Assembly (NCBI RefSeq): GCF_004053875.1
Contig: NZ_SBIP01000003.1
Span: 744,001 to 808,000 of the forward strand
Origin: Neorhizobium lilium
GTDB lineage: Bacteria > Pseudomonadota > Alphaproteobacteria > Rhizobiales > Rhizobiaceae
Direction of reading: 5' to 3'
DNA: 64,000 bases
Below, in pieces: positions 9,684-17,673 of the stretch. The number at the start of each line of letters is the position of its first letter. The first letter of the stretch is position 1. The notes under the pieces are model-generated. The model was not told where the DNA came from. It saw only the letters and a program-made list of their open reading frames with translations, and did no database searches. A program made the position numbers and the translations under genes.

Positions 9684-9908
9684 CCCCTCACCAACAAAAT
9701 CTAAGACTTAGCTGACGCTAAGATCATGATTTTGTAACCTCTCCCACAAGGGGAGAGGCAGGGTGCCTCGCTCGACGGCTCAGATCGCGGCAACGTTTCC
9801 GAAGGAGCACGAGCAGCGCCGCGGGCGCGCTTTCTCTCCCCTTGTGGGGGAGAAAGCGATTTCAACATCTTAGCTTCAGCTAAGTGTTGGAAATCGCAAG
9901 TGAGGGGG
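9684..9908 (+). repeat. Large RIME-like palindromic repeat (fills the cfa-ubiA gap)
   Basis: A 225-bp element filling most of the 331-bp gap. The outer ends CCCCTCAC (9684) and GTGAGGGGG (to 9908) are inverted. Inside are several hairpins: an AAAATC/GATTTT arm containing CTTAGC, CCTCTCCC-ACAA-GGGGAGAGG, a CTCTCCCCTTGTGGGGGAGA arm, and a long GCGATTTC...GAAATCGC hairpin at about 9857-9900. No coding potential is seen. It matches the description of rhizobium-specific intergenic mosaic elements (RIME). Confidence 0.7.
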
Positions 9909-9988
9909 TCGATACCGCCCGCCAGCCCGTGACATCGAGCCATCCCGCCTGCTTGACCATGTCTTTGGGGCAGCGCTAGTACATTCGC

Positions 9989-10939
9989 ATGAGCAAGAGC
10001 GAGCAATTCAGCGGCCGCGTGGCCGATGCCCCATCCGACAATTTCGTCTACCGGCTGCTGCCGCGTGCGGCATGGCCCTATGCGCAGCTGGCGCGGTGGG
10101 ACCGCCCCATCGGCTGGCAGCTTCTGATGTGGCCATGCTTCTGGTCTGCGGCGCTGGCGGCCAATGCGGCGGAAGAAATGGGTGTATTTTCTCCCGGCCT
10201 CTTCCTGTTCCATCTCGTGCTGTTCTTCATCGGCGCGGTCGCCATGCGCGGCGCCGGCTGCACCTATAACGACCTGATCGACCACGAGATCGACATGGAG
10301 GTGGCACGTACCCGCTCGCGGCCGCTCCCCTCGGGCCGCGTGTCGCGCTTCGAAGCCAAGGTGTTTCTGGCGCTGCAGGCGCTTGCCGGCCTGCTTGTCC
10401 TGCTTCAGTTCAACGGATTTGCCATTGGGCTCGGCATCCTGTCGCTGGCAACAGTTGCCATCTATCCTTTCGCAAAGCGCTTCACCGACTGGCCACAGTT
10501 CTTTTTGGGGCTCGCCTTTTCCTGGGGCGCGCTGATGGGATGGGCGGCGACCTTCGGCACCGTGTCCTGGGCTGCAATCTGGCTTTACGCAGGGGCGGTT
10601 GCATGGACCATTGGCTACGACACGATCTACGCCCATCAGGACAAGGAGGACGATGAACTGATCGGCGTCCGCTCCACCGCGCGCCTGTTCGGCGAGGATA
10701 CCAAAGCCTGGCTTTTCGGTCTTTACGGCCTGGCGCTGCTGCTGCTGCTTTTTGCCTTCATCGCCGGTAGCGCCGGCGTCCTGGCCTATCTGGGCCTCGC
10801 CGCAGCCGCTGTCATGTTCGCCTGGCAGATCCTGGTTCTGGACATCGGCAATGCCGACCAGTGCCTGAAACTGTTCAAATTCAATACACGCGTCGGCGCA
10901 ACCATCTTCATAGGGCTCTGCCTCTCGGCCCTTCTGTAA
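9989..10939 (+). CDS. ubiA: 4-hydroxybenzoate polyprenyltransferase
   Basis: A 316-aa integral membrane prenyltransferase that attaches the polyprenyl tail to 4-hydroxybenzoate in ubiquinone synthesis. It has two Asp-rich diphosphate-binding motifs, YNDLIDHEID (about 91-100) and YDTIYAHQDKEDD (about 210-222), and multiple hydrophobic helices between and after them. RTRSRPLPSGRVS follows the first motif as in UbiA. The other UbiA-superfamily member in this window, ctaB, makes heme o and lacks the hydroxybenzoate-type N-terminus. ATG 9989 has only a weak ribosome binding site. A symmetric terminator follows. Confidence 0.95.
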   Translation: MSKSEQFSGRVADAPSDNFVYRLLPRAAWPYAQLARWDRPIGWQLLMWPCFWSAALAANAAEEMGVFSPGLFLFHLVLFFIGAVAMRGAGCTYNDLIDHEIDMEVARTRSRPLPSGRVSRFEAKVFLALQALAGLLVLLQFNGFAIGLGILSLATVAIYPFAKRFTDWPQFFLGLAFSWGALMGWAATFGTVSWAAIWLYAGAVAWTIGYDTIYAHQDKEDDELIGVRSTARLFGEDTKAWLFGLYGLALLLLLFAFIAGSAGVLAYLGLAAAAVMFAWQILVLDIGNADQCLKLFKFNTRVGATIFIGLCLSALL

Positions 10940-10944
10940 ACGAA

Positions 10945-10967
10945 AAGCCCGGGCAAAACCCGGGCTT
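10945..10967. terminator. Bidirectional hairpin between ubiA and the DUF6101 gene
   Basis: AAGCCCGGG (10945-10953) and CCCGGGCTT (10959-10967) form a perfect 9-bp stem between the convergent genes ubiA and the DUF6101 gene, preceded by an A-run. Confidence 0.65.
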
Positions 10968-11001
10968 GGTCGCGTCAACATGAAACAGGCTAGGGAAAAC
11001 C

Positions 11002-11571
11002 TTACCGCCGGGCGATGATTTCCTTACCTTCGATCTTCATGGCGACGCCCAGCTTTCCAGTCGTGCGGCGCACCAGGAAGCGCGGGCGGCGGGCCGCGAA
11101 GTAGGAGTGGCGGCGGCGCTGCTTGACGCCCTCGGTGCGCACATCGCCGAGATGTTTTTCCAGCGGCCGGGCAATGCCGTCGGCTTCCACCATCAGCATG
11201 GGGATGCGGAAGGCTTCTGACCAGGAGCGCCAGTCGGCGGCGATATCGCAAAGATCGTGCGCCACCAGAAGCGGAATGCAGAGCTCCGGATCGTCGTGGT
11301 GGAGTTCGAGCGTGACGGTGACTTCGCCGTCACCGTGGTCGATAGCCCGGGCTGCGACGCCCTTGAAGGCGCGTGCGGGGAGCGCGAAGGAGAGCGGCAG
11401 GCCGCTTCCGGGAAGGATCTTGCGCATCACCGCGCCGCGCTCGTCGATGGAGATCGTGACATCTCCTGATGTCTCGTCATGCAGCCGGTAGGTCACCTGC
11501 TGCGGGATGCGAGACGGATCGATCCTCAATGTCGATCCTGCCCAAACGGGCTTCAGAACAGTTTTCGTCAT
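11002..11571 (-). CDS. DUF6101 family protein
   Basis: A 189-aa soluble protein matching a conserved rhizobial family (DUF6101) of unknown function. It begins with an RIDPSRIPQQVTYRL block, has an acidic central part, and ends in a strongly basic segment (VKQRRRHSYFAARRPRFLVRR). No catalytic motif, signal peptide or membrane helix is visible. It is convergent with ubiA, and its promoter would lie in the roughly 220-bp gap towards the ModE-like gene. Confidence 0.7.
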   Translation of the reverse strand: MTKTVLKPVWAGSTLRIDPSRIPQQVTYRLHDETSGDVTISIDERGAVMRKILPGSGLPLSFALPARAFKGVAARAIDHGDGEVTVTLELHHDDPELCIPLLVAHDLCDIAADWRSWSEAFRIPMLMVEADGIARPLEKHLGDVRTEGVKQRRRHSYFAARRPRFLVRRTTGKLGVAMKIEGKEIIARR

Positions 11572-11794
11572 CGGCTATGCTACCCTTGTTTTACCTGAGA
11601 GCCGTTTCCGGTTTCTCTGTGGGACTTTTGTCCTCTGATGGCTTCAGGATAGGCCGCACGCCTTCTAGACCGCTTAAAAATTGCGGTTAAGGAAGGCTTG
11701 CCTCGGTGGATGGTTACCGAATGGCCTTCCAATTTGGGTTTCCGAGGGGTGAATCGCGGGATTTGTGCAGCGCTGGCACAGGCCGCTTCGGACT

Positions 11795-12181
11795 CTATAG
11801 GCTGCGCGGCGTTCCTTTATCGTCCGGGCGGAAGTCAGGGTCCGCCTGGTCTGCAAGCCAGTCCAGTTCGGCCCGGATCGCCCGGTTGGAGATCTCTTCC
11901 ATACGGCGGTAGCACGCCAACAGGTCCTGCCCGAACGGGGTAAGGCCGGCGCCGCCGCCGCTTTTGCCGCCATGCCGCGTGAAGACGGAGGGCTCGCGGA
12001 ACATGCGGTTGATCTCGTCGGTCAGGAGCCACGCCCGGCGGTAGGACATGCCCATGGCGGCGCCTGCGGCCCGGATGGAGCCATGCTGCGAGATCAGTTC
12101 CAGCAATTGCGCCTTGCCCGGCCCTAGCCGAACCCCGTTCTGGAGATCAACACGGATCGTGGCCTTGAGCGGCGGGTTCAA
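11795..12181 (-). CDS. ModE-like winged-helix DNA-binding protein (no molybdate domain)
   Basis: A 128-aa protein. The helix-turn-helix core GPGKAQLLELISQHGSIRAA-AMGMSYRRAWLLTDEIN is the ModE N-terminal domain. The C-terminal TOBE/molbindin domains that sense molybdate in full ModE are absent, so the ligand is unknown. No ATG is available. The best start is TTG at 12181, which overlaps the TGA stop of the upstream oxidase (TTGA), implying coupled translation. Other bacteria carry such single-domain LysR/ModE-like regulators. The call is firm for the fold and weak for the regulon. Confidence 0.8.
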   Translation of the reverse strand: MNPPLKATIRVDLQNGVRLGPGKAQLLELISQHGSIRAAGAAMGMSYRRAWLLTDEINRMFREPSVFTRHGGKSGGGAGLTPFGQDLLACYRRMEEISNRAIRAELDWLADQADPDFRPDDKGTPRSL

Positions 12182-13611
12182 GGAAGCGCCACCACCTTGC
12201 CGGGGTTCATGATGCCGGCCGGGTCGAAGGCTTTCTTGATCCGGTACATCAGCTCCATCTCGATCGGCGAGCGGATATGCGCTAGCTCGTCCCGCTTCAA
12301 CTGGCCGATGCCGTGTTCGGCTGAGATCGATCCGCCGGCCGCCAGCACGATACCGTGCACGATCCCGTTGATCTCCCGCCAGCGAGCCAGGAAGGCTGCC
12401 TTGTCGGCCCCCACCGGTTGCGAAATATTGTAGTGGATATTGCCGTCGCCCAGATGCCCGAAGGCGCAGATGCGGGCGCCCGGGATGGCCGCGAGGACTG
12501 CCTGCGCGGCCTCCTCCATGAAGGCGGGGATTTTCGACACCGGCACGGAGACGTCGTGCTTGATGGAGCCGCCCTCGGGCTTCTGCGCATCGGACAGGCT
12601 CTCGCGCATGTGCCACAACGCCTTTTCCTGCGCGAGCGAGGACGCGATCACGGCATCCCGGACGAGCCCTGCCTCGATGCCCTGTTCGAGTAGCGACTGG
12701 ATCATGACCTCGGCCGTCTCCGCCGTGTCGGATGTGGAAATGTCGATCAGCACGTACCAGGGATGCGCATCGGGCAATGGATCGCGCACGCCGGCGATGT
12801 TGCGGCTGGTGAATTCGACCCCAATGCGCGGCATGAGCTCGAAACCGGTCAAGGCGCCGCCGCACAGGTTCGAGGCCAGCCCGAACAGCGCCAAGGCATC
12901 CGTCGGCGAGTTGACGCCGGCAAACGCCACCTTGTGACCGGCCGGCCGCGGGAACAGCTTGAGGACCGCGCCGGTGATCACACCGAGCGTACCTTCCGCG
13001 CCTATGAAGAGATCGCGCAGATCGTAGCCGGTATTGTCCTTCTTCAGCCGCCGCAGCCCGTTCCAGATCTCGCCGGTGGGCAGCACAACTTCGAGCCCGA
13101 GGCATAGCTGGCGCATATTGCCATAGGCGAGTACGGCCGTGCCGCCGGCATTGGTGGAGAGGTTGCCGCCGATCCGGCAGGAGCCTTCCGAGCCGAGTGA
13201 CAGCGGAAAGAGTCGGTCGACAGCGTCTGCCGCCTTCTGCACGTCGGCGAGGATAGCGCCGCCCTCTGCCACCAGCACATTGGCGACGGGATCGACATCG
13301 CGGATGCGGTTCATCCGTTCGAGCGACAGGATGAGATCGCCGCCGGTCTCCCGCGGCGTCTGTCCCCCGACAAGCCCGGTATTGCCCGTCTGCGGCACGA
13401 TCGGCGTGCCGGTTTCGCTGGCAAGCTTCATGATGGCGGCCACCTCTTCCGTCGAACCTGGCTTCAGCAGCATCCGCGAGGCGCCTTTATACAGACCGCG
13501 CCCCTCGACGAGGCGAGGCGCGAGGTCGGCGGCATCGCGCAGCACGTGGTTTTCGCCGACGATGGCCGCAAAGCGGTCGAGAAGCTCCGGCTTCGGTTGC
13601 GACAGATCCAT
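12178..13611 (-). CDS. FAD-binding oxidoreductase, GlcD / D-2-hydroxyacid dehydrogenase type
   Basis: A 477-aa flavoprotein of the VAO/PCMH superfamily. The FAD-binding part shows VPQTGNTGLVGGQTP (about 74-88), LGSEGSCRIGGNLSTNAGG and GAEGTLGVITGAVLKLFP. The C-terminal FAD-oxidase domain has FGHLGDGNIHYN and SAEHGIGQLKRDEL, whose histidines bind the catalytic metal in relatives. Substrates in the family include D-lactate, glycolate and D-2-hydroxyglutarate, and the sequence alone does not decide. It lies between a TsaC/Sua5 gene and a ModE-like gene on one strand, 22 bp after the former. Confidence 0.9.
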   Translation of the reverse strand: MDLSQPKPELLDRFAAIVGENHVLRDAADLAPRLVEGRGLYKGASRMLLKPGSTEEVAAIMKLASETGTPIVPQTGNTGLVGGQTPRETGGDLILSLERMNRIRDVDPVANVLVAEGGAILADVQKAADAVDRLFPLSLGSEGSCRIGGNLSTNAGGTAVLAYGNMRQLCLGLEVVLPTGEIWNGLRRLKKDNTGYDLRDLFIGAEGTLGVITGAVLKLFPRPAGHKVAFAGVNSPTDALALFGLASNLCGGALTGFELMPRIGVEFTSRNIAGVRDPLPDAHPWYVLIDISTSDTAETAEVMIQSLLEQGIEAGLVRDAVIASSLAQEKALWHMRESLSDAQKPEGGSIKHDVSVPVSKIPAFMEEAAQAVLAAIPGARICAFGHLGDGNIHYNISQPVGADKAAFLARWREINGIVHGIVLAAGGSISAEHGIGQLKRDELAHIRSPIEMELMYRIKKAFDPAGIMNPGKVVALP

Positions 13612-13633
13612 CGTCGTTCTCCTGGTGTTTAAC

Positions 13634-14611
13634 CTATTCCCGCGGCGCTGCGGCGCGCGCCAGCCGGTCGTTGATTGCCTCGCCTAGCCCGTGCGCCGGA
13701 ATACTGGCGACAGCGATCCGCGTCGCGCCCGTGCTATCGGCCTGCTTCAGATAATCGAAGAGATTGGCAGCCGCTTCCGCAAGGTCGCCGGAGGGGCTGA
13801 GGTCAAAGACCGCATGCGCACGGTCCGCGCCGGCTGCCGGCTGTCCGCCGAACAGGATCAGGGCTTCGCCCTTTTCGACGGTTTCGGCGTTGAGCCGGAC
13901 GTCAGCGCCCGGCGCGTAATGGGAGGCAAGCATGCCCGGCGCCTCGATCGTGGCGGATGGACCGTCTGGCCGCACCACCGCAATGCCGGTGACAGCCTCG
14001 ATCTCTTCCGCGGACACGCCGCCTGGCCGCAGCAGACGAATACGCCCATCCTCGACCCGCACGATGGTCGATTCCACGCCTACCGGTGCAGCGCCCCCAT
14101 CCAGGATCAGTGTCAGCTTGCTCCCCAGGTCCTCCGCCACATGAGCGGCGCTGGTAGGGCTCACCTTGCCCGACGTATTGGCGCTGGGGGCTGCGAGCGG
14201 CCTGCCGAAATGCCGGATGAGCTGGGCGGCAAAGCCCTTTGGAACGCGGATGCCGACCGTGTCCAGACCCGCCGTTGCAAGCGGATGGATGCCCGATTGC
14301 TCCACGAGCGGCAGGATCAGGGTGAGCGGCCCCGGCCAGAACGCCTCGGCAAGCTTGCGCGATAGCGGGTCGAACTGCCCGTATCGCTCCGCCATCTGAA
14401 GATCCGCCATGTGGCAGATCAGCGGGTTGAAGCGTGGCCGGCCCTTGGTTTCATAGATGCGGGCGATGGCGGCGGCATTGGTGGCGTCGGCCGCCAGGCC
14501 ATAGACGGTCTCGGTGGGGATGGCCACGGGAAAGCCTTCGCCCAGCACCTGGAGCGCCGCCTCAAGCGCGCCTTCTGGGTCGCGCGCGATGTCGATGATC
14601 TTTGCCGTCAT
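13634..14611 (-). CDS. L-threonylcarbamoyladenylate synthase (Sua5/YrdC type)
   Basis: A 325-aa enzyme making threonylcarbamoyl-AMP for the t6A37 tRNA modification. The N-terminal YrdC domain has FPVAIPTETVYGLAADATN and YETKGRPRFNPLICH, the nucleotide/threonine pocket. A C-terminal Sua5 domain follows (ASHYAPGADVRL). This two-domain architecture is the Sua5/TsaC2 form rather than the short TsaC. ATG 14611 (MTAKIIDI) is preferred over nine upstream residues that would overlap the neighbouring gene's end. It lies 34 bp after the upstream hypothetical gene, probably in one operon with it. Confidence 0.94.
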   Translation of the reverse strand: MTAKIIDIARDPEGALEAALQVLGEGFPVAIPTETVYGLAADATNAAAIARIYETKGRPRFNPLICHMADLQMAERYGQFDPLSRKLAEAFWPGPLTLILPLVEQSGIHPLATAGLDTVGIRVPKGFAAQLIRHFGRPLAAPSANTSGKVSPTSAAHVAEDLGSKLTLILDGGAAPVGVESTIVRVEDGRIRLLRPGGVSAEEIEAVTGIAVVRPDGPSATIEAPGMLASHYAPGADVRLNAETVEKGEALILFGGQPAAGADRAHAVFDLSPSGDLAEAAANLFDYLKQADSTGATRIAVASIPAHGLGEAINDRLARAAAPRE

Positions 14612-14644
14612 GTCCGCTCGTGCATAGCGCGGACGCACCGGTCT

Positions 14645-15259
14645 TCAAAGCGATTTGATGATTTCTCGAATGGTCTGGTCGGGCGCGCCCAGCATCAGCA
14701 CGTTCTTCATCGCCTGTTTGGGATCGCTTGTCTTGAACAGCAGACCGTTCTTGCGGATGCGCCGCGAAATCTGCAGCGGCTGCCCCGGTTCGCCTTCGAG
14801 CGCCACGGCGAAATACATGCGGGCATAACTGGAATTGATGCGCTCGAAGAACAGATCGTCCTCGCCGATGTCGGAGAAGAAGTTCGCGATGTAGAAGGAC
14901 CAGCTCAGCTTGGCATGCGGTGCGAAGGCCGTTTTGGCCGCCGTGACATGGCAATAGCCGAGGTGAGGACTGCCTTCTAGCGTCCGGTGAAAGAGGATTT
15001 TCGGGAACTGAATGGCGCGGTGGAAGCCGTTGATCTTGGTGTAGGTCATATCCCCGGCGGCTTCGAGCATTTCGCCTGTGCGCTGGGCAACCTCGTCATA
15101 GGTGAGATAGCGGCGTTCGTCCGAATTCCAGATCGGCTTTGCGCGGGTAATCCGGCCGGTGCGCAAAAATTCCGAATGCGCCGGAGCCTTGCTTGGCGGC
15201 ACTGCCGGCGGCGACTGTTGCCTGGCATCGTAGTAGCGGAGCTTACCCGTCGTCGGCAT
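14645..15259 (-). CDS. Conserved hypothetical protein, 204 aa
   Basis: I do not recognise this family. It is a 204-aa protein beginning MPTTGKLRYYDARQQSPPAV, with a Pro-rich N-terminus and then mixed alpha/beta sequence. No signal peptide, membrane helix or catalytic motif is evident. A clean start, length and codon use like its neighbours argue for a real gene. It is first on the minus strand ahead of the TsaC/Sua5 gene, the oxidase gene and the ModE-like gene, and is divergent from the cobalamin riboswitch. Confidence 0.65.
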   Translation of the reverse strand: MPTTGKLRYYDARQQSPPAVPPSKAPAHSEFLRTGRITRAKPIWNSDERRYLTYDEVAQRTGEMLEAAGDMTYTKINGFHRAIQFPKILFHRTLEGSPHLGYCHVTAAKTAFAPHAKLSWSFYIANFFSDIGEDDLFFERINSSYARMYFAVALEGEPGQPLQISRRIRKNGLLFKTSDPKQAMKNVLMLGAPDQTIREIIKSL

Positions 15260-15424
15260 GACCTACTCCATGGATGACGGCATTTTAACGCGCAGGCCTT
15301 AACAAGCGGTTTCTTGCGGTTGCGCTAAAGCATCAGTCGCGTAACGAGCATGTCGCCGTCGTCAATGCGGTCGCCGATGTCGCAATGTTGCCTATGCGAC
15401 AGGAAGGGCCGATGCTTATATCGA

Positions 15425-15627
15425 AACAAGCTCAAGGTGCCGCCTCGCTAGGGAAGGCGGAGAATTGGGAAGCCGGCAGGCCTAACGGCCCATCCGGCGC
15501 TGCCCCCGCAACGGTGGTGGAGTGCGAAAGCATGGCGGAAAGCCACTGGGTAGAGCCGGAACGGCCGCCTGGGAAGGTGCCATGTCGTCCGTCAAGGACA
15601 GCTCCTGAGCCCGGAAACCAGCCTTGG
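15425..15627 (+). ncRNA. Cobalamin (vitamin B12) riboswitch
   Basis: All hallmark blocks of the cobalamin aptamer occur in order: AAGGTGCC (15434-15441), AATTGGGAAGCCGG (15463-15476), the nearly invariant GCTGCCCCCGCAACGGT (15499-15515), GGAAAGCCACTGGG (15537-15550, the B12-box core), CTGGGAAGGTGCC (15569-15581), and the closing GAGCCCGGAAACCAGCC (15607-15625). It points at the Rieske oxygenase gene, whose ATG is 105 nt further on, with no other gene between. Bacterial B12 riboswitches typically repress downstream expression when adenosylcobalamin is bound. Its presence ahead of a betaine-type oxygenase is unusual. Confidence 0.95.
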
Positions 15628-15732
15628 ACGACATAACGACCGATCGCGGCGGGCGTTCGGAGCTTGTGGTGACGGCCTTGTGCCGCAACGCATCTCCATG
15701 TCCTTCGCTGCAGGCTTTGACGAGGAAGGCAT

Positions 15733-16977
15733 ATGGATATTCATAATCAGGTTCTGCGGCAGCTGAGAAACCGCCGTGACGGTTTCAGTCTCGAACAACC
15801 GTTTTACATCGACCAGGACTATTACCAGCTCGACCTCGAGATGATCTGGTATCGCGACTGGCTGTTCATCGGCCATGACTGCGAGGTGGCCAAACCCGGC
15901 AACTATGTCACGCTCCAGATCGGCGACTATCCGGTCCTCGTCATCCGCGGCCGTGACGGCGAGATCCGCGCCTTCCACAATACCTGCCGCCACCGCGGAC
16001 ACCGGGTCTGCACCAAGGATACCGGCTCGGCCGTGCGGCTGGTCTGTCCCTACCATCAGTGGACCTATCAGCATGACGGCTCGCTGATGTCCGCCCGCCA
16101 TATGGGCGAGAATTTCGACAAGAGCCAGTACGGCCTGAAGCCCGTGCATTGCCGCAGCGTTGCCGGCTACATCTTTATCTGCCTGGCTCAGGAGGCACCG
16201 GATTTCGCGCCGGTGCACGCCATGCTCGAGCCTTACATGGTGCCGCATCGCCTTTCCGAGGCCAAGGTCGCTCACCAGAACACCATCATCGAGAAGGGCA
16301 ACTGGAAGCTCGTCTGGGAAAACAACCGCGAGTGCTACCACTGCGCCGGCAATCATCCGGAGCTCTGCCGCACATTCCCGGAAGCTCCGACCGCGACCGG
16401 CGTCCAGGGTGCCGCCGACGATCCGGTGATTGCCGAGCATTGGGCACGTTGCGAAAGCGCCGGCCTGCCGAGCGAATTCGTTATGTCGACCGATGGCCAG
16501 TATCGCGTTGCACGCATGCCGCTGATCGAGGGTGCCGAAAGCTACACGATGACCGGCAAACGCGCCGTTGGTCGGGCACTATCCGATGACGTGAAAATTT
16601 CCCATATCGGCACCATGCTGCTCTTCCACTACCCCAGTACTTGGAACCACCTTCTCGGCGATCACGCGATATCCTTCCGCGTCACGCCGATCGGCCCCGA
16701 GGAAACTGCCGTCACGACCAAATGGCTGGTCCATAAGGACGCGGTGGAAGGTGTGGACTACACGATCGAGGAACTGACCCATGTTTGGGACATGACCAAT
16801 GATCAGGACCGTCAGATCGTCGAGGAAAATGCCTTTGGCATCCGCTCGCCGGCCTATGAGCCCGGCCCTTATTCGCAGGCGCATGAAGGCGGCGTCATGC
16901 AGTTCGTGGAATGGTATTCCAACTTCATGATCAATCGCCTGCAGGGCGACCAGGCAAAGCTCTCCGTCGTCGCCTGA
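15733..16977 (+). CDS. gbcA: Rieske oxygenase alpha subunit, glycine betaine monooxygenase (GbcA) type
   Basis: A 414-aa ring-hydroxylating-type oxygenase subunit. The Rieske [2Fe-2S] site is C85-R-H87 ... C105-P-Y-H108. The mononuclear iron site lies in NNRECYHCAGNHPE (E200, H203, H208). This motif and overall sequence fit the GbcA/stachydrine-demethylase group, which removes an N-methyl as formaldehyde (betaine to dimethylglycine). No reductase (GbcB) gene is adjacent, so the electron donor must be encoded elsewhere. GAGGAAGG lies 3 nt before ATG 15733. Expression should be governed by the upstream B12 riboswitch. Stachydrine or another methylated amine remains possible as substrate. Confidence 0.85.
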   Translation: MDIHNQVLRQLRNRRDGFSLEQPFYIDQDYYQLDLEMIWYRDWLFIGHDCEVAKPGNYVTLQIGDYPVLVIRGRDGEIRAFHNTCRHRGHRVCTKDTGSAVRLVCPYHQWTYQHDGSLMSARHMGENFDKSQYGLKPVHCRSVAGYIFICLAQEAPDFAPVHAMLEPYMVPHRLSEAKVAHQNTIIEKGNWKLVWENNRECYHCAGNHPELCRTFPEAPTATGVQGAADDPVIAEHWARCESAGLPSEFVMSTDGQYRVARMPLIEGAESYTMTGKRAVGRALSDDVKISHIGTMLLFHYPSTWNHLLGDHAISFRVTPIGPEETAVTTKWLVHKDAVEGVDYTIEELTHVWDMTNDQDRQIVEENAFGIRSPAYEPGPYSQAHEGGVMQFVEWYSNFMINRLQGDQAKLSVVA

Positions 16978-16993
16978 GCTTGCGTCACTCGGC

Positions 16994-17013
16994 CCTGGGA
17001 CTTTCGTCCCAGG
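16994..17013 (+). terminator. Hairpin after the Rieske oxygenase gene
   Basis: CCTGGGAC-TTTC-GTCCCAGG is a perfect 8-bp stem with a UUUC tetraloop, 16 bp past the stop. There is no strong T-run. Confidence 0.5.
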
Positions 17014-17073
17014 AACTAACCATGGTGTTTCCCGTTAGCCGTTATCGATAAAAAGAAAACGGGAAACACTCAC

Positions 17074-17499
17074 ATGACCTCTTTACGCCTCCGCCTGACC
17101 ACGGTTGCTGCCGGCCTCGCCGTCACGCTTACGAGCTTGCTGCCGGCACAGGCCGCCATGCCGGTTATCGCCGCTCCTCAGGTCTCTTCCGACCAGGGCG
17201 TCACCGATGTGCAGTACCGCCGCCCTCAGGAGCGCCGTGGCTGGTATAATGGTCATCGCGGTTACCGCGACCGCCGCCCGGGCTATCGCCAGCACAATGG
17301 CATGTGGTTTCCGCTGGCGGCCTTCGGCGCTGGTGCGCTGATCGGCGGAGCTGTCGCAGCCGACCGCGACCGCGGCAGCAATTACGGCAGCCGTCACTAT
17401 GCCTGGTGCGAAAACCAGTACCGGACCTACCGCGCTTCGGACAACACCTTCGTCGCCAGCGGCGGCGTGCGTCGATCCTGCGTCTCGCCTTTCCGTTGA
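17074..17499 (+). CDS. BA14K family exported protein (copy 1)
   Basis: A 141-aa protein with a signal peptide ending ...LLPAQA. An Arg/Gly/Tyr-rich linker (RGWYNGHRGYRDRRPGYRQH) comes next, followed by one Gly-rich hydrophobic segment ([19 protein letters not shown]). The C-terminal BA14K signature is HYAWCENQYRTYRASDNTF...RRSCVSPF with two cysteines. BA14K proteins are alphaproteobacterial surface or periplasmic proteins named from a Brucella immunoreactive antigen; a lectin-like role has been proposed. It pairs with the next gene and has its own terminator. Confidence 0.85.
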   Translation: MTSLRLRLTTVAAGLAVTLTSLLPAQAAMPVIAAPQVSSDQGVTDVQYRRPQERRGWYNGHRGYRDRRPGYRQHNGMWFPLAAFGAGALIGGAVAADRDRGSNYGSRHYAWCENQYRTYRASDNTFVASGGVRRSCVSPFR

Positions 17500-17515
17500 G
17501 ATCAGGCGGAAATGC

Positions 17516-17544
17516 AAAGGGTGCCCGGCCAACGGGCGCCCTTT
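17516..17544 (+). terminator. Rho-independent terminator after BA14K copy 1
   Basis: AAAGGGTGCCCG (17516-17527) pairs with CGGGCGCCCTTT (17533-17544), a 12-bp stem with one G-T pair and a GCCAA loop, ending in CTTTCTCGTT. Confidence 0.7.
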
Positions 17545-17673
17545 CTCGTTAATGGCCAGTTCAGGAAGACGATCCTAGGTTGACCATAGTTTGCGACGGG
17601 TGTGGCTTGGCTTTTACGTGCTGTCCTCGCCTTAGCAAATCTAAGCTGTGTTCATGGGGATGGAGATCTCAAC

